DNA of 64,000 nt from JANNAT01 sp031384605 (GTDB taxonomy: Bacteria; Pseudomonadota; Alphaproteobacteria; Rhodobacterales; Rhodobacteraceae): the NCBI GenBank assembly GCA_031384605.1, contig JANNAT010000142.1, forward strand, positions 14,444-78,443, in the 5' to 3' direction. This document shows positions 51,648 to 60,755 of this stretch, one piece after another (within the stretch, counting starts at the first letter, position 1; the number at the start of each line of letters is the position of its first letter). Both the position numbers and the translations under genes were made by a program. The notes below the pieces were generated by a model. It did no database searches and was not told the origin of the DNA. It was given only the letters and a program-made list of their open reading frames with translations.

Positions 51648-51663
51648 GGCCGACATTTCAGAC

Positions 51664-54309
51664 CTATTCGCGCAGCAGCCGTTGCAATTCGTAGACCAGC
51701 TGTAGCGCGTCGATCGGGCTTAATTCGTCGGGCAGGATGGATCGCAAAAGCGCCTCGGCTGCAGAGGTTTTCGCAACAGTCTTGGCTGCCGGTGCCATTC
51801 GCGGCACAGACTGAAACAGCGGCAGATCGTCGATCAGCGTTTTCTGCCGCCCGCCCCCTTCGCGTTCACCCGATTCCAGCGCTTCCAGAACAACCTTTGC
51901 CCGCTCTATCACCGACGCTGGCAGCCCGGCCAGTCGTGCCACTTGCACACCATAGCTGCGATCTGCGGCCCCCTTCCTGACTTCGTGCAGGAAAATGACA
52001 TCCCCCGCCCATTCCTTGACGGTGACCGTTGCGTTCTCTACGCCCGCCAACTTGCCTGCCAGTGCTGTCATCTCATGGTAATGCGTTGCAAACAGCGCAC
52101 GGCAACGATTGGTTTCGTGTAAATGCTCCAGCGTTGCCCAGGCAATTGACAGGCCGTCATAGGTCGCCGTGCCGCGTCCGATTTCATCCAAAATCACCAA
52201 AGCTCTGTCATCGGCCTGGTTCAGGATTGCGGCGGTTTCTACCATTTCAACCATAAAGGTTGATCTGCCCCGCGCCAGATCATCAGATGCGCCGACACGG
52301 CTGAACAACTGGCTGATCAACCCGATATGCGCCGATGCGGCCGGAACAAAGCTGCCCGCCTGCGCCAACAACGCAATCAGCGCATTCTGCCGCAGAAACG
52401 TCGATTTCCCCGCCATATTGGGTCCGGTCAACAGCCAGATCGCAGGCACGACGTCGTTCGTCAGCGCACAATCATTTGCCACGAACGCCCCGGCCCCGGC
52501 GCGGCGCAGCGCCCGCTCTACCACCGGATGCCGCCCGCCTGTGATCGAAAACGCGTGGCTGTCGTCAACCCGCGGCTCTGTCCAGTTTTCGACTGTCGCC
52601 AGATCCGCAAGCCCACATGTCAGATCAATTTCGGCCAGCGCGCGTGCAGTGGCTCCAATAGGGCCACTCTGTACCACAACAGCCTCGCGCAACGATTGAA
52701 ACTGCGCCTTTTCAATCTCAAGCGCTCGATTGGCGGCGTTCAGGATTTTGGTTTCAATTTCGTTCAGCGCCAGCGTGGTAAATCGCACTTGATTGGCTGT
52801 GGTCTGGCGGTGAATGAATGTTTCCGACATCGGGGTGCTTCGCAGTTTTTCGGCATGGGCTTCTGTTGTTTCGATGAAGTAGCCCAGCACATTGTTGTGC
52901 TTGATCTTCAGACTTTGAATGCCGGTTTGCGTCACAAATGTCGCCTGCATTGCCGCGATGACGCTGCGCCCTTCGTCCCGCAAGCTGCGGGTTTCATCCA
53001 GATCCGCGTCAAACCCCGCAGCGATAAACCCGCCATCGCGCACCAGTATCGGCGGTTCTGCAATTACAGCGGCGTCCAGCAAAGCGATCAAACCCGCATG
53101 GCCGGTCAGGTCGGCGGCGGCGGTTGCCAACAGCGCTGGCACCGACGTCATGCGCCCCGCCACTTGCTCGGCGCAGGCCAGTCCATTTCTGATTGACGCC
53201 AAATCGCGCGGCCCGCCTCGATCAAGCGCCAATCGGGAAAGCGCGCGGTCCATATCAGGCATATGGCGCAACTCAGCGCGCACCTCTTGCCGCAGTCGGC
53301 TCTGTTCCAGCATAAACCGGACAGACTCAAGTCGGGCATGAATTGCGCCAAGATCGCGCGATGGGCTTGAAAGCCGGCGCTCCAACAGCCGCCCACCCGC
53401 CGCCGTCACACTGCGATCTATCGCAGACAACAACGATCCATCGCGCCCGCCCGTCAAAGCGGCGGTAATTTCAAGATTGCGCCTGGTTGCGGCATCAATC
53501 TGAACGGTTCCGCCAGAGGTTTCTTGAACCGGCGGGCGCAACAGCGGAAGTTTTCCCCGCTGGGTAAGGTCGAGGTAGTCAACCAATGCCCCCATCGACG
53601 AAACTTCTGCCCGCTGAAATGCGCCAAAAGAGTCTAACGATGCCACGGCGAACAGCTGACACAACCGTTTTTCTGACCCTGCAGAATCAAAGCAGCCGCG
53701 CGCCAATGCGGTTATCGCAGCGCCTGATTCAGTCACTGTTGCTGCCAAATCGGCCTCAGAGACCTCAGAAACCAAAACCTCACGCGGTGCCAACCGCGCC
53801 AGCTCGGGGCCCAGCCGCACCGGCGGGCACATCATAACGCGCAGCTCTCCGGTTGAAATATCGGCCCAAGCCAACGCACCCTCATCGCGCACTGACGCAT
53901 AAGCGCAAAGATAGTTGTGCCGCCGGGCGTCCAGCAAACTGTCTTCGGTCAGTGTCCCCGGCGTTACCAACCGCACCACATCGCGGCGCACAACAGATTT
54001 ATAGCCGCGCTTTTTTGCCTCGGCCGGATCTTCCATTTGCTCGGCAATGGCCACCCGAAAACCCTTGCGGATCAGGGTTAACAAATACCCTTCGGCGGCA
54101 TGATGCGGCACGCCACACATCGCAATCGGATCACCTTGGTGAAATCCGCGCTTGGTAAGGGCAATATCCAGCGCCTCAGATGCCGCAACGGCGTCCTGAA
54201 AGAACATCTCGTAAAAATCACCCATCCGGTAGAACAACAACGCCCCCGGATATTGCGCCTTTATCTCCAGATATTGCGCCATCATCGGCGTGGTGGCGTC
54301 TTCGGTCAC
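51664..54309 (-). CDS. mutS: DNA mismatch repair protein MutS
   Basis: 881 residues. Mismatch-recognition FYRMGDFYEMFF (F-x-E) at the N-terminus, Walker A LTGPNMAGKSTFLRQ, Walker B LVILDEIGRGTATYDGLS, and a C-terminal helical tail. Full length. Its upstream gap to msrA is 85 bases. Confidence 0.98.
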   Translation of the reverse strand: MTEDATTPMMAQYLEIKAQYPGALLFYRMGDFYEMFFQDAVAASEALDIALTKRGFHQGDPIAMCGVPHHAAEGYLLTLIRKGFRVAIAEQMEDPAEAKKRGYKSVVRRDVVRLVTPGTLTEDSLLDARRHNYLCAYASVRDEGALAWADISTGELRVMMCPPVRLGPELARLAPREVLVSEVSEADLAATVTESGAAITALARGCFDSAGSEKRLCQLFAVASLDSFGAFQRAEVSSMGALVDYLDLTQRGKLPLLRPPVQETSGGTVQIDAATRRNLEITAALTGGRDGSLLSAIDRSVTAAGGRLLERRLSSPSRDLGAIHARLESVRFMLEQSRLRQEVRAELRHMPDMDRALSRLALDRGGPRDLASIRNGLACAEQVAGRMTSVPALLATAAADLTGHAGLIALLDAAVIAEPPILVRDGGFIAAGFDADLDETRSLRDEGRSVIAAMQATFVTQTGIQSLKIKHNNVLGYFIETTEAHAEKLRSTPMSETFIHRQTTANQVRFTTLALNEIETKILNAANRALEIEKAQFQSLREAVVVQSGPIGATARALAEIDLTCGLADLATVENWTEPRVDDSHAFSITGGRHPVVERALRRAGAGAFVANDCALTNDVVPAIWLLTGPNMAGKSTFLRQNALIALLAQAGSFVPAASAHIGLISQLFSRVGASDDLARGRSTFMVEMVETAAILNQADDRALVILDEIGRGTATYDGLSIAWATLEHLHETNRCRALFATHYHEMTALAGKLAGVENATVTVKEWAGDVIFLHEVRKGAADRSYGVQVARLAGLPASVIERAKVVLEALESGEREGGGRQKTLIDDLPLFQSVPRMAPAAKTVAKTSAAEALLRSILPDELSPIDALQLVYELQRLLRE

Positions 54310-54394
54310 GGCAGGCTCCCCTATGTCAGGCCGATCCTACAAAACTGGGGCGATAACGAAAAGGGATTATCGGCGCGTCAATCCTCGTGTGCCG

Positions 54395-55006
54395 TTAATG
54401 CGTAAAAGCAGCCTCTTTGCCCCAAACCGCTTTAACGCGCGCATCGCGGCCACAGGCATCGCGGTAAAACTTGTAAGCGCTCGCTTTTTGTTTTGGGCCG
54501 CGCCGGGTGATAACAATTTCGGTGCTGCGGTAGTAATTCTGGTGATAATCTTCGGCGGGCCAGAATGTTTTCGCACCCACAACCGGAGTTACAATTTTTT
54601 GCCCCAGCGCGGCCGAAGCATCCGCAACGGCGGCCTTGGCGGCGATCTTTTGATCGGCATTAAGCGCAAAAATCGCCGTGCGATAGGCATTGCCGCGATC
54701 ACAAAACTGACCGCCCGCATCGGTGACATCGACCGACCGCAAGAACTTTGCGATCAAGTCCGCATAGGAAATCTTTGCGGAATCAAATGTAATCTTGACG
54801 GCCTCATAATGGCCCTCATGGTTGTCATAGGATGGGTTTTCGGAGGATCCGCCGGTATAGCCCGACACCACAGAGATAACCCCGGGCACGGATTCGAAAT
54901 CCGATTCAACGCACCAAAAGCACCCACCCGCCACGATGGCTTTTTCAGTTTTTGCAAATGCTGCGCTTGCGAAACCAAGCGAAAGGATAAGGGCCAAGCG
55001 TAACAT
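54395..55006 (-). CDS. msrA: Exported peptide-methionine (S)-S-oxide reductase
   Basis: 203 residues. A signal peptide (MLRLALILSLGFASAAFA) precedes the MsrA domain with catalytic GGCFWCVES and later YHQNYY. Most MsrA proteins are cytosolic, so this one probably repairs oxidised periplasmic proteins. GGAGAG before the ATG at 55006 supports including the signal sequence. Confidence 0.93.
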   Translation of the reverse strand: MLRLALILSLGFASAAFAKTEKAIVAGGCFWCVESDFESVPGVISVVSGYTGGSSENPSYDNHEGHYEAVKITFDSAKISYADLIAKFLRSVDVTDAGGQFCDRGNAYRTAIFALNADQKIAAKAAVADASAALGQKIVTPVVGAKTFWPAEDYHQNYYRSTEIVITRRGPKQKASAYKFYRDACGRDARVKAVWGKEAAFTH

Positions 55007-55154
55007 GTCTGCTCTCCAATGGGGTTCGATGACCATGAAAGCCTGCCCGCGCTGGCGCAACACACTGCCGCGTGAGGTAACGCTAAGGTGATTGTCCCTA
55101 TTGGCCTTATCCGCTGTCCGCCGTAGCTTGATCGCGCATCAAACGAGGGCCGCC

Positions 55155-56054
55155 ATGACAGACCACGTCTCTACCCATCAAGCAGATGAAGACAGTCGAA
55201 ACGCAACCATTCTGATTTATGTTAATGGTCGGATCGTGCCCAAAGCCCGGGCGATGGTGTCGGTCTATGATTCCGGCTTTATGCTGGGCGATGGTGTTTG
55301 GGAGGGTATTCGCCTTTACAATGGGCGTTGGTCGTTTCTGGACGAACATATTACGCGGCTATTTGAAGCCGCCAAAGCGATTGATCTTGATATTGCAATG
55401 ACGCCTGATCAAGTCGTTGCCGCTGTGTCAAAGACACAATTGGCCAATGATATGACGACCGATGCCCATGCCCGGCTGATGGTGACACGTGGCGTAAAAA
55501 CCCGGCCATTTCAGAATCCCAAACTTTCACAGCAAGGCCCGACCGTGGTGATTATCATGGAACATTCGCGCCAAAAGCTGCCACGGCCGATCCGCCTTGC
55601 CACCGTTCCGCACCTGCGCGGCCTGCCGATGACCCAAGACCCCAAGCTGAATTCGCATTCCAAACTGAACTGTATCCTGGCCTGTATTGCCGCGCAAAAA
55701 GCCGGCGCGGATGAGGCATTGATGCTGGATGTGCATGGTTTCGTGAACACCACCAACGCCTGCAACTTCTTCATCGTGCGCAAAGGCCAGGTTTGGACCA
55801 GCACCGGCGATTACTGCATGAACGGGATCACCCGGCAAAAGGTGATCGACCTGTGCCGCGCCAATGATATCCCGGTGTTTGAGCGTAATTTCAGCCTGGT
55901 AGACACCTATTCGGCAGACGAGGCATTTTTGACCGGAACCTTCGGTGCGCAAACCCCTGTTGGCGAGCTGGATGGCCGCCAGATTGGCACCGGTCAGATC
56001 GGGCCTATGACGGAACGGATACGGGCGCTTTACAAAACACTGGTCGGCGCATGA
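55155..56054 (+). CDS. Class IV aminotransferase (branched-chain or D-amino-acid type)
   Basis: 299 residues, PLP fold type IV. YDSGFMLGDGVWEGIR is the family start, the PLP lysine lies in NSHSKLNCILA, and VNTTNACNFFIV and GITRQKVIDL bind the cofactor phosphate. It could be a branched-chain or D-amino-acid aminotransferase or an aminodeoxychorismate lyase. The motifs do not decide. GAGGG precedes the ATG at 55155. Its stop overlaps the next gene as ATGA. Confidence 0.88.
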   Translation: MTDHVSTHQADEDSRNATILIYVNGRIVPKARAMVSVYDSGFMLGDGVWEGIRLYNGRWSFLDEHITRLFEAAKAIDLDIAMTPDQVVAAVSKTQLANDMTTDAHARLMVTRGVKTRPFQNPKLSQQGPTVVIIMEHSRQKLPRPIRLATVPHLRGLPMTQDPKLNSHSKLNCILACIAAQKAGADEALMLDVHGFVNTTNACNFFIVRKGQVWTSTGDYCMNGITRQKVIDLCRANDIPVFERNFSLVDTYSADEAFLTGTFGAQTPVGELDGRQIGTGQIGPMTERIRALYKTLVGA

Positions 56055-56776
56055 CCGCTCCGCGCCGTGTTGCGATGTGGTCCGGTCCACGTAACCTGTC
56101 CACCGCGATGATGTATGCCTTTGCCGCGCGCGGGGACTGCGCGGTTTGGGATGAGCCTTTTTATGCCGCCTACCTCGACGCGACGGGACTGGATCACCCG
56201 ATGCGCGATCAGATTATTGCCACCCATGAACCCGATCCCGATGTCATTGCCGCCACCTGCAAAGGCCCCGTTCCGCAAAGTCAGAGCCTGTTTTACCAAA
56301 AACATATGACGCTTCACATGATTCCGGATTTTGATCGCCGCTGGATGCGGGCCTGCACCAATGTATTTTTGATCCGCCACCCCGCCCGCGTTGTAGCCAG
56401 CTATGCCAAGAAACGCCAAGGGGCGACGCTGGATGATATCGGGTTTGTGCAGCAGGCCGAATTGTTCGACGAGGTGGCGGGTTGGTCGGGAACACCGCCC
56501 CTGGTGATCGACAGCGATGATATCCGCGCCGATCCCGAAGGCATGCTTCGCAAGCTGTGTGCCGCAATCAATGTGTCGTTCACCCGCAAAATGCTGCATT
56601 GGCCGGCAGGAGGCAATGCCGCCGATGGCGTCTGGGCCCCCCACTGGTATGCCGCCGTTCACCGCAGCACAGGGTTTGACGGCGCCGAAGGCCCGCTGCC
56701 AGATTTGGGGGGGGCCTATAACGATCTGGCCGCACAAGCGATGCCCTATTACGAACGGCTCTCGCGGTACAAATAG
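56051..56776 (+). CDS. Sulfotransferase-like protein coupled to the aminotransferase
   Basis: 241 residues. WSGPRNLSTAMMYAF is a PAPS 5'-phosphosulfate-loop type sequence and NVFLIRHPARVVASY matches the 3'-phosphate-binding segment. No membrane anchor, so it acts in the cytosol. The 4-base overlap with the aminotransferase implies a shared pathway, but the substrate is unknown. Confidence 0.78.
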   Translation: MTAPRRVAMWSGPRNLSTAMMYAFAARGDCAVWDEPFYAAYLDATGLDHPMRDQIIATHEPDPDVIAATCKGPVPQSQSLFYQKHMTLHMIPDFDRRWMRACTNVFLIRHPARVVASYAKKRQGATLDDIGFVQQAELFDEVAGWSGTPPLVIDSDDIRADPEGMLRKLCAAINVSFTRKMLHWPAGGNAADGVWAPHWYAAVHRSTGFDGAEGPLPDLGGAYNDLAAQAMPYYERLSRYK

Positions 56777-56824
56777 CGAAACCACGCCCCATCAAAAGGG
56801 CGCGGCCCGCAAGTCAGGATCGGA

Positions 56825-57523
56825 TCACAGATCCAGTTCGTCGCGAATGTAGGCGATGGCTTCATCCGACAATTCGCGGCCACCCGATGCAGCTAAAAGT
56901 GCGGCGTCTTCAGTCGCTTGCGCCGCAAGCAGGGCGGTATTGGCAGCCGTAACTTTCGCGGCAGCGGCATCATAATCGACGACAGACTGACGTTCGGTCG
57001 CAAGCGCGGCTACAGCGGCGGCGTAGCCTTCGACTGTTGGGTCAAGCAACGCGATGGCGGCATCAATGTCTGCAATCGACCGCACCGGAAGCGGCAAGGC
57101 ATCACGGGCAGTGGTTGCTTCTGCAAGCAAGGTCGCGGCGGCGGTTGTGACAATGGCGGCATCGCGATACGTCGCGATTCGGCCAACTTGGCTGTTCGGT
57201 GCAGCGTTTTTGAACGCGTTGGGGTTTGCCTTGACGGCGTTCAGCCCCTTCAACTCGGACGCAAGCGCGCCTTTATCATTTTTTCCGGCCTTTTTATTGG
57301 CTTTGCTGCTGCTTTTGGTGGCCTTGGCGTCGTTTTTTGCCGACTTCGAGGCCGCCTTGCTTTCCGATTTGGCATTCCCAGAATTGCCGCCCCCGGAATT
57401 GCCATTGCCGCCCTTTTCCGCAAAGGCGGCGTCAATACCAGCCATCGGACTCACGGACGACGGGATCGGCCCAAGGGCAACGGCGACAAAGCCAAGCATT
57501 GTGGCGATGGATTTCATGGTCAT
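56825..57523 (-). CDS. Secreted low-complexity hypothetical protein
   Basis: 232 residues. Signal peptide (about 1-32, ending A-A-F-A), then a Gly/Asn and Lys/Ser/Ala-rich linker (about 34-85), then an alanine-rich helical part. GGAG with a 7-base gap fixes the start at 57523, with ATG ACC ATG. Likely periplasmic or secreted. No family recognised. Confidence 0.7.
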   Translation of the reverse strand: MTMKSIATMLGFVAVALGPIPSSVSPMAGIDAAFAEKGGNGNSGGGNSGNAKSESKAASKSAKNDAKATKSSSKANKKAGKNDKGALASELKGLNAVKANPNAFKNAAPNSQVGRIATYRDAAIVTTAAATLLAEATTARDALPLPVRSIADIDAAIALLDPTVEGYAAAVAALATERQSVVDYDAAAAKVTAANTALLAAQATEDAALLAASGGRELSDEAIAYIRDELDL

Positions 57524-57682
57524 ATTGGATCTCCGGCTTAAGGGAAGTGCACGATACGCTGTGCGAATTTGACAGATTTCGATGCCGCATCTATGCGGCA
57601 AATCTATGGCACAGCCTCGAAGATACCGGATCAGCCGCAGGTAGGACACTGCTGATTTGCCCGCCAAGCGCTTCGCCGCCTG

Positions 57683-58915
57683 TCAGCCTTTGTGCGCAAC
57701 CCGCGCATTCCGCGTTGCAATCAGTTTCAGCCGCAGCGCATTCAACCGGATAAACCCGGCGGCGTCTTTCTGATCATAGGCGCCTGCGTCTTCTTCAAAG
57801 GTCACATGCTTTTCTGAATAAAGCGAATGATCCGACCACCGCGCAACCGTACGCGCCGATCCTTTATACAGCTTTACCCGCACGGTGCCCGTCACATGCT
57901 CTTGCGATTTGTCGATCAGCGCCTGCAGCATTTCACGTTCCGGGCTGAACCAGAAGCCGTTGTAAATCAACTCGGCATAGCGCGGCATGATGCTGTCTTT
58001 TAGATGCCCAGCCCCCGCATCCAGCGTGATCTGCTCAATGCCGCGGTGCGCTTCCAGCAGAATCGTGCCGCCCGGCGTTTCGTAAACCCCCCGTGATTTC
58101 ATCCCGACAAAGCGGTTTTCCACCAAATCAAGCCGCCCAACCCCATGCGCGCCACCAATTTCGTTCAGGCGCGTCAGGATTGTTGCGGGCGACATCGCCA
58201 CACCGTTGATCGCGACGGCATCGCCACACGTAAAGGTGATTTCCACCATTTCGGGCGTATTGGGCGCATCTTCTGGGGCGACAGTGCGTTGATACACGTA
58301 TTCCGGCGCTTCATTGCCGGGGTTTTCCAGCGCTTTGCCTTCAGACGAGGTGTGCAACAAATTGGCATCCACCGAAAACGGCGCCTCGCCTCGCTTATCC
58401 AGTGCTATCGGAATCTGGTTGGCTTCGGCAAATTCGATCAGCTTCGTGCGGCTGGATAAATCCCATTCCCGCCAGGGCGCGATCACCCGAATGGCCGGGT
58501 TCAACGCATAGGCCGACAACTCAAACCTGACCTGATCGTTGCCCTTGCCGGTGGCCCCGTGTGATACCGCATCCGCGCCGGTTTCCGCAGCAATCCGCAC
58601 CAGATGCTTGGAAATCAGCGGCCGTGCAATCGACGTGCCCAACAGATACAGCCCCTCATACAAGGCATTGGCGCGGAACATCGGGAACACGAAATCGCGC
58701 ACAAATTCTTCGCGCACATCAACGATATGAATGTTCTCCGGCTTGATCCCCAGCAACACCGCCTTGGCCCGTGCGGGTTCAAGTTCCTCGCCCTGCCCCA
58801 GATCGGCGGTAAAGGTTACCACCTCGCAGCCATATTCGGTTTGCAGCCATTTCAGGATGATCGACGTATCCAGACCGCCCGAATAGGCAAGGACAACTTT
58901 CTTGGGCGCTGACAT
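57683..58915 (-). CDS. argG: Argininosuccinate synthase
   Basis: 410 residues. ATP-binding AYSGGLDTSIILKWL at the N-terminus and SHGATGKGNDQVRFE for citrulline/aspartate binding. It makes argininosuccinate in arginine synthesis. Complete, and stands alone, with 159 bases downstream and a divergent ilvA upstream. Confidence 0.98.
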   Translation of the reverse strand: MSAPKKVVLAYSGGLDTSIILKWLQTEYGCEVVTFTADLGQGEELEPARAKAVLLGIKPENIHIVDVREEFVRDFVFPMFRANALYEGLYLLGTSIARPLISKHLVRIAAETGADAVSHGATGKGNDQVRFELSAYALNPAIRVIAPWREWDLSSRTKLIEFAEANQIPIALDKRGEAPFSVDANLLHTSSEGKALENPGNEAPEYVYQRTVAPEDAPNTPEMVEITFTCGDAVAINGVAMSPATILTRLNEIGGAHGVGRLDLVENRFVGMKSRGVYETPGGTILLEAHRGIEQITLDAGAGHLKDSIMPRYAELIYNGFWFSPEREMLQALIDKSQEHVTGTVRVKLYKGSARTVARWSDHSLYSEKHVTFEEDAGAYDQKDAAGFIRLNALRLKLIATRNARVAHKG

Positions 58916-59014
58916 GCGGTTTCTCCTGAACGAAAACTGGGTGCGGTCTATTGGGTTTTACGCCGTTGAACAAGACCGATTGGCCTTGGCCATTGGCCGC
59001 GCTAGGGTTTGCGC

Positions 59015-60262
59015 ATGACAGATTTTGCCCAAGCCGCCCGCCAGTCCACCCGCGCCCTGCGCGAGTTGTTTCCGCGCACCCCATTGCAGCGCAATGACCA
59101 CTTGTCTCAGCGGTACAATGCAGAGATTTGGTTGAAACGCGAAGACTTGTCACCCGTGCGCAGTTACAAACTGCGCGGGGCGTTTACGGCAATGCGAAAG
59201 GTGCGGGCAGCGCGGCCGGAACAAACCGATTTTGTCTGCGCAAGTGCGGGAAACCACGCCCAAGGGGTGGCCTTTGCCTGTCGTCATTTTGGCGTCACAG
59301 GCACGATTTTCATGCCCGTGACCACGCCCCAGCAAAAGATCGACAAGACACGCGCCTTTGGTGGCGACGCTGTTCGCATCGTTTTGACAGGCGACTACTT
59401 TGATCAGACTTTGTCGGCGGCTCAAGCATTCTGTATCGACAAAGCCGCGCATTTTTTGTCGCCTTTCGATGATGACGACGTGATCGAAGGTCAGGCATCG
59501 GTGGCAGTTGAAATGCTTGATCAGTTGGGCCGCGCGCCGGACCTGGTAATTTTACCGGTCGGTGGTGGTGGTTTGTCGGCGGGCGTTACCAAATATCTGC
59601 GCATCGAAGCCCCTCAGACCGAATTTCGCTTTGTTGAACCGGTGGGCGGCGCCAGCCTGACTGCTGCTTTGGCGGCGCAAGAACCGGTCAAGTTGGGGCG
59701 TATTAACAGTTTTGTCGATGGCGCGGCGGTGGCGCGGCTGGGGGATCGCACCTATGCCGCGTTGGCGTGGGTCAAACCGCACGAGGTGTTGTTGGCCCCC
59801 GAAGACCGTATTTGCGTCACCATGCTGGAAATGCTGAACGTCGAAGGCATTGTTCTGGAACCTGCGGGTGCGCTGTCGGTTGATGTGTTGCCCGAGTTGG
59901 CGGATCAGATCATCGGCAAAACCGTTGTCTGCGTGACGTCTGGCGGGAATTTCGATTTTGAGCGGTTGCCCGAAGTAAAGGAACGCGCGCAACGCTATTC
60001 TGGTGTTAAGAAATACTTCATCTTGCGGATGCCCCAACGCCCCGGAGCACTGAAAGAGTTCTTGGGCATGCTTGGCCCTGACGACGATATTGCCCGGTTC
60101 GAATACCTCAAGAAATCTGCCCGTAACTTTGGATCGGTTTTGATCGGCATTGAAACCAGCCAGGCCGATAATTTCGCCCGTCTTTTTGCCCAGCTTGATG
60201 CAGCGTCATTCACCTTCAAAGACATCACAAATGACGAGATTCTATCTGAATTTCTGATTTAA
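59015..60262 (+). CDS. ilvA: Threonine ammonia-lyase
   Basis: 415 residues. The PLP lysine is in SPVRSYKLRGAF, with SAGNHAQGVAFAC and the phosphate loop VGGGGLSAGV. The C-terminus has one ACT-like regulatory domain (KKYFILRMPQRPGALKEFL). It makes 2-oxobutanoate for isoleucine. The ATG at 59015 is preferred over a TTG at 59009. Its 3' end overlaps the convergent Hpt gene by 4 bases. Confidence 0.95.
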   Translation: MTDFAQAARQSTRALRELFPRTPLQRNDHLSQRYNAEIWLKREDLSPVRSYKLRGAFTAMRKVRAARPEQTDFVCASAGNHAQGVAFACRHFGVTGTIFMPVTTPQQKIDKTRAFGGDAVRIVLTGDYFDQTLSAAQAFCIDKAAHFLSPFDDDDVIEGQASVAVEMLDQLGRAPDLVILPVGGGGLSAGVTKYLRIEAPQTEFRFVEPVGGASLTAALAAQEPVKLGRINSFVDGAAVARLGDRTYAALAWVKPHEVLLAPEDRICVTMLEMLNVEGIVLEPAGALSVDVLPELADQIIGKTVVCVTSGGNFDFERLPEVKERAQRYSGVKKYFILRMPQRPGALKEFLGMLGPDDDIARFEYLKKSARNFGSVLIGIETSQADNFARLFAQLDAASFTFKDITNDEILSEFLI

Positions 60263-60588
60263 GCCGCGCGTATTGCAAGAATCCCTGCTGTCAGCGCCGT
60301 TTTCGATTGGGCATAGCAGTATTGGACGGCTGCAACGTCTATATCGCCCTGACCCAATGCCGCGCGCCTTTCGCCATCCTGACAAAGGGTGGCAAATTCG
60401 GCGAAGCCCAGGTTTAGGGCGGCCCCTTTCAAAAAGTGTAAATCGGCCTCCAACGACTTTGCACCATCGCCAGGCGATATTCTGGCAATCACGTCATCGG
60501 CTTCTTCAAGAAACATATCGACGACTTCATCAAAATCATCGGCACCGATTTCATCCCGCAAATCGGTCACTCTGGTCCAGTCAATCAT
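60259..60588 (-). CDS. Histidine phosphotransfer (Hpt) protein
   Basis: 109 residues, a single Hpt domain with the phospho-acceptor H51 in DLHFLKGAALNLGF and acidic N-terminal helices. It relays phosphate between a kinase and a receiver. The ATG at 60588 has no strong ribosome site. A longer frame upstream is not conserved-looking. Divergent from a receiver-PP2C protein that is a natural partner. Confidence 0.8.
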   Translation of the reverse strand: MIDWTRVTDLRDEIGADDFDEVVDMFLEEADDVIARISPGDGAKSLEADLHFLKGAALNLGFAEFATLCQDGERRAALGQGDIDVAAVQYCYAQSKTALTAGILAIRAA

Positions 60589-60755
60589 TGCTTTGACACT
60601 GCTGCGCAGCCCTCCGGTGCTTTGCCCATCGTCAGGATGACGCCCACCGCTTAACAAACTGTCACCCGACAACACCGGAAAAGGCAAAATTTTCTGTTTC
60701 ACCAATCGTTAATGGCTTGGGGTCAAACAGGACAACACAGGTGTGGGGGTGAAAT

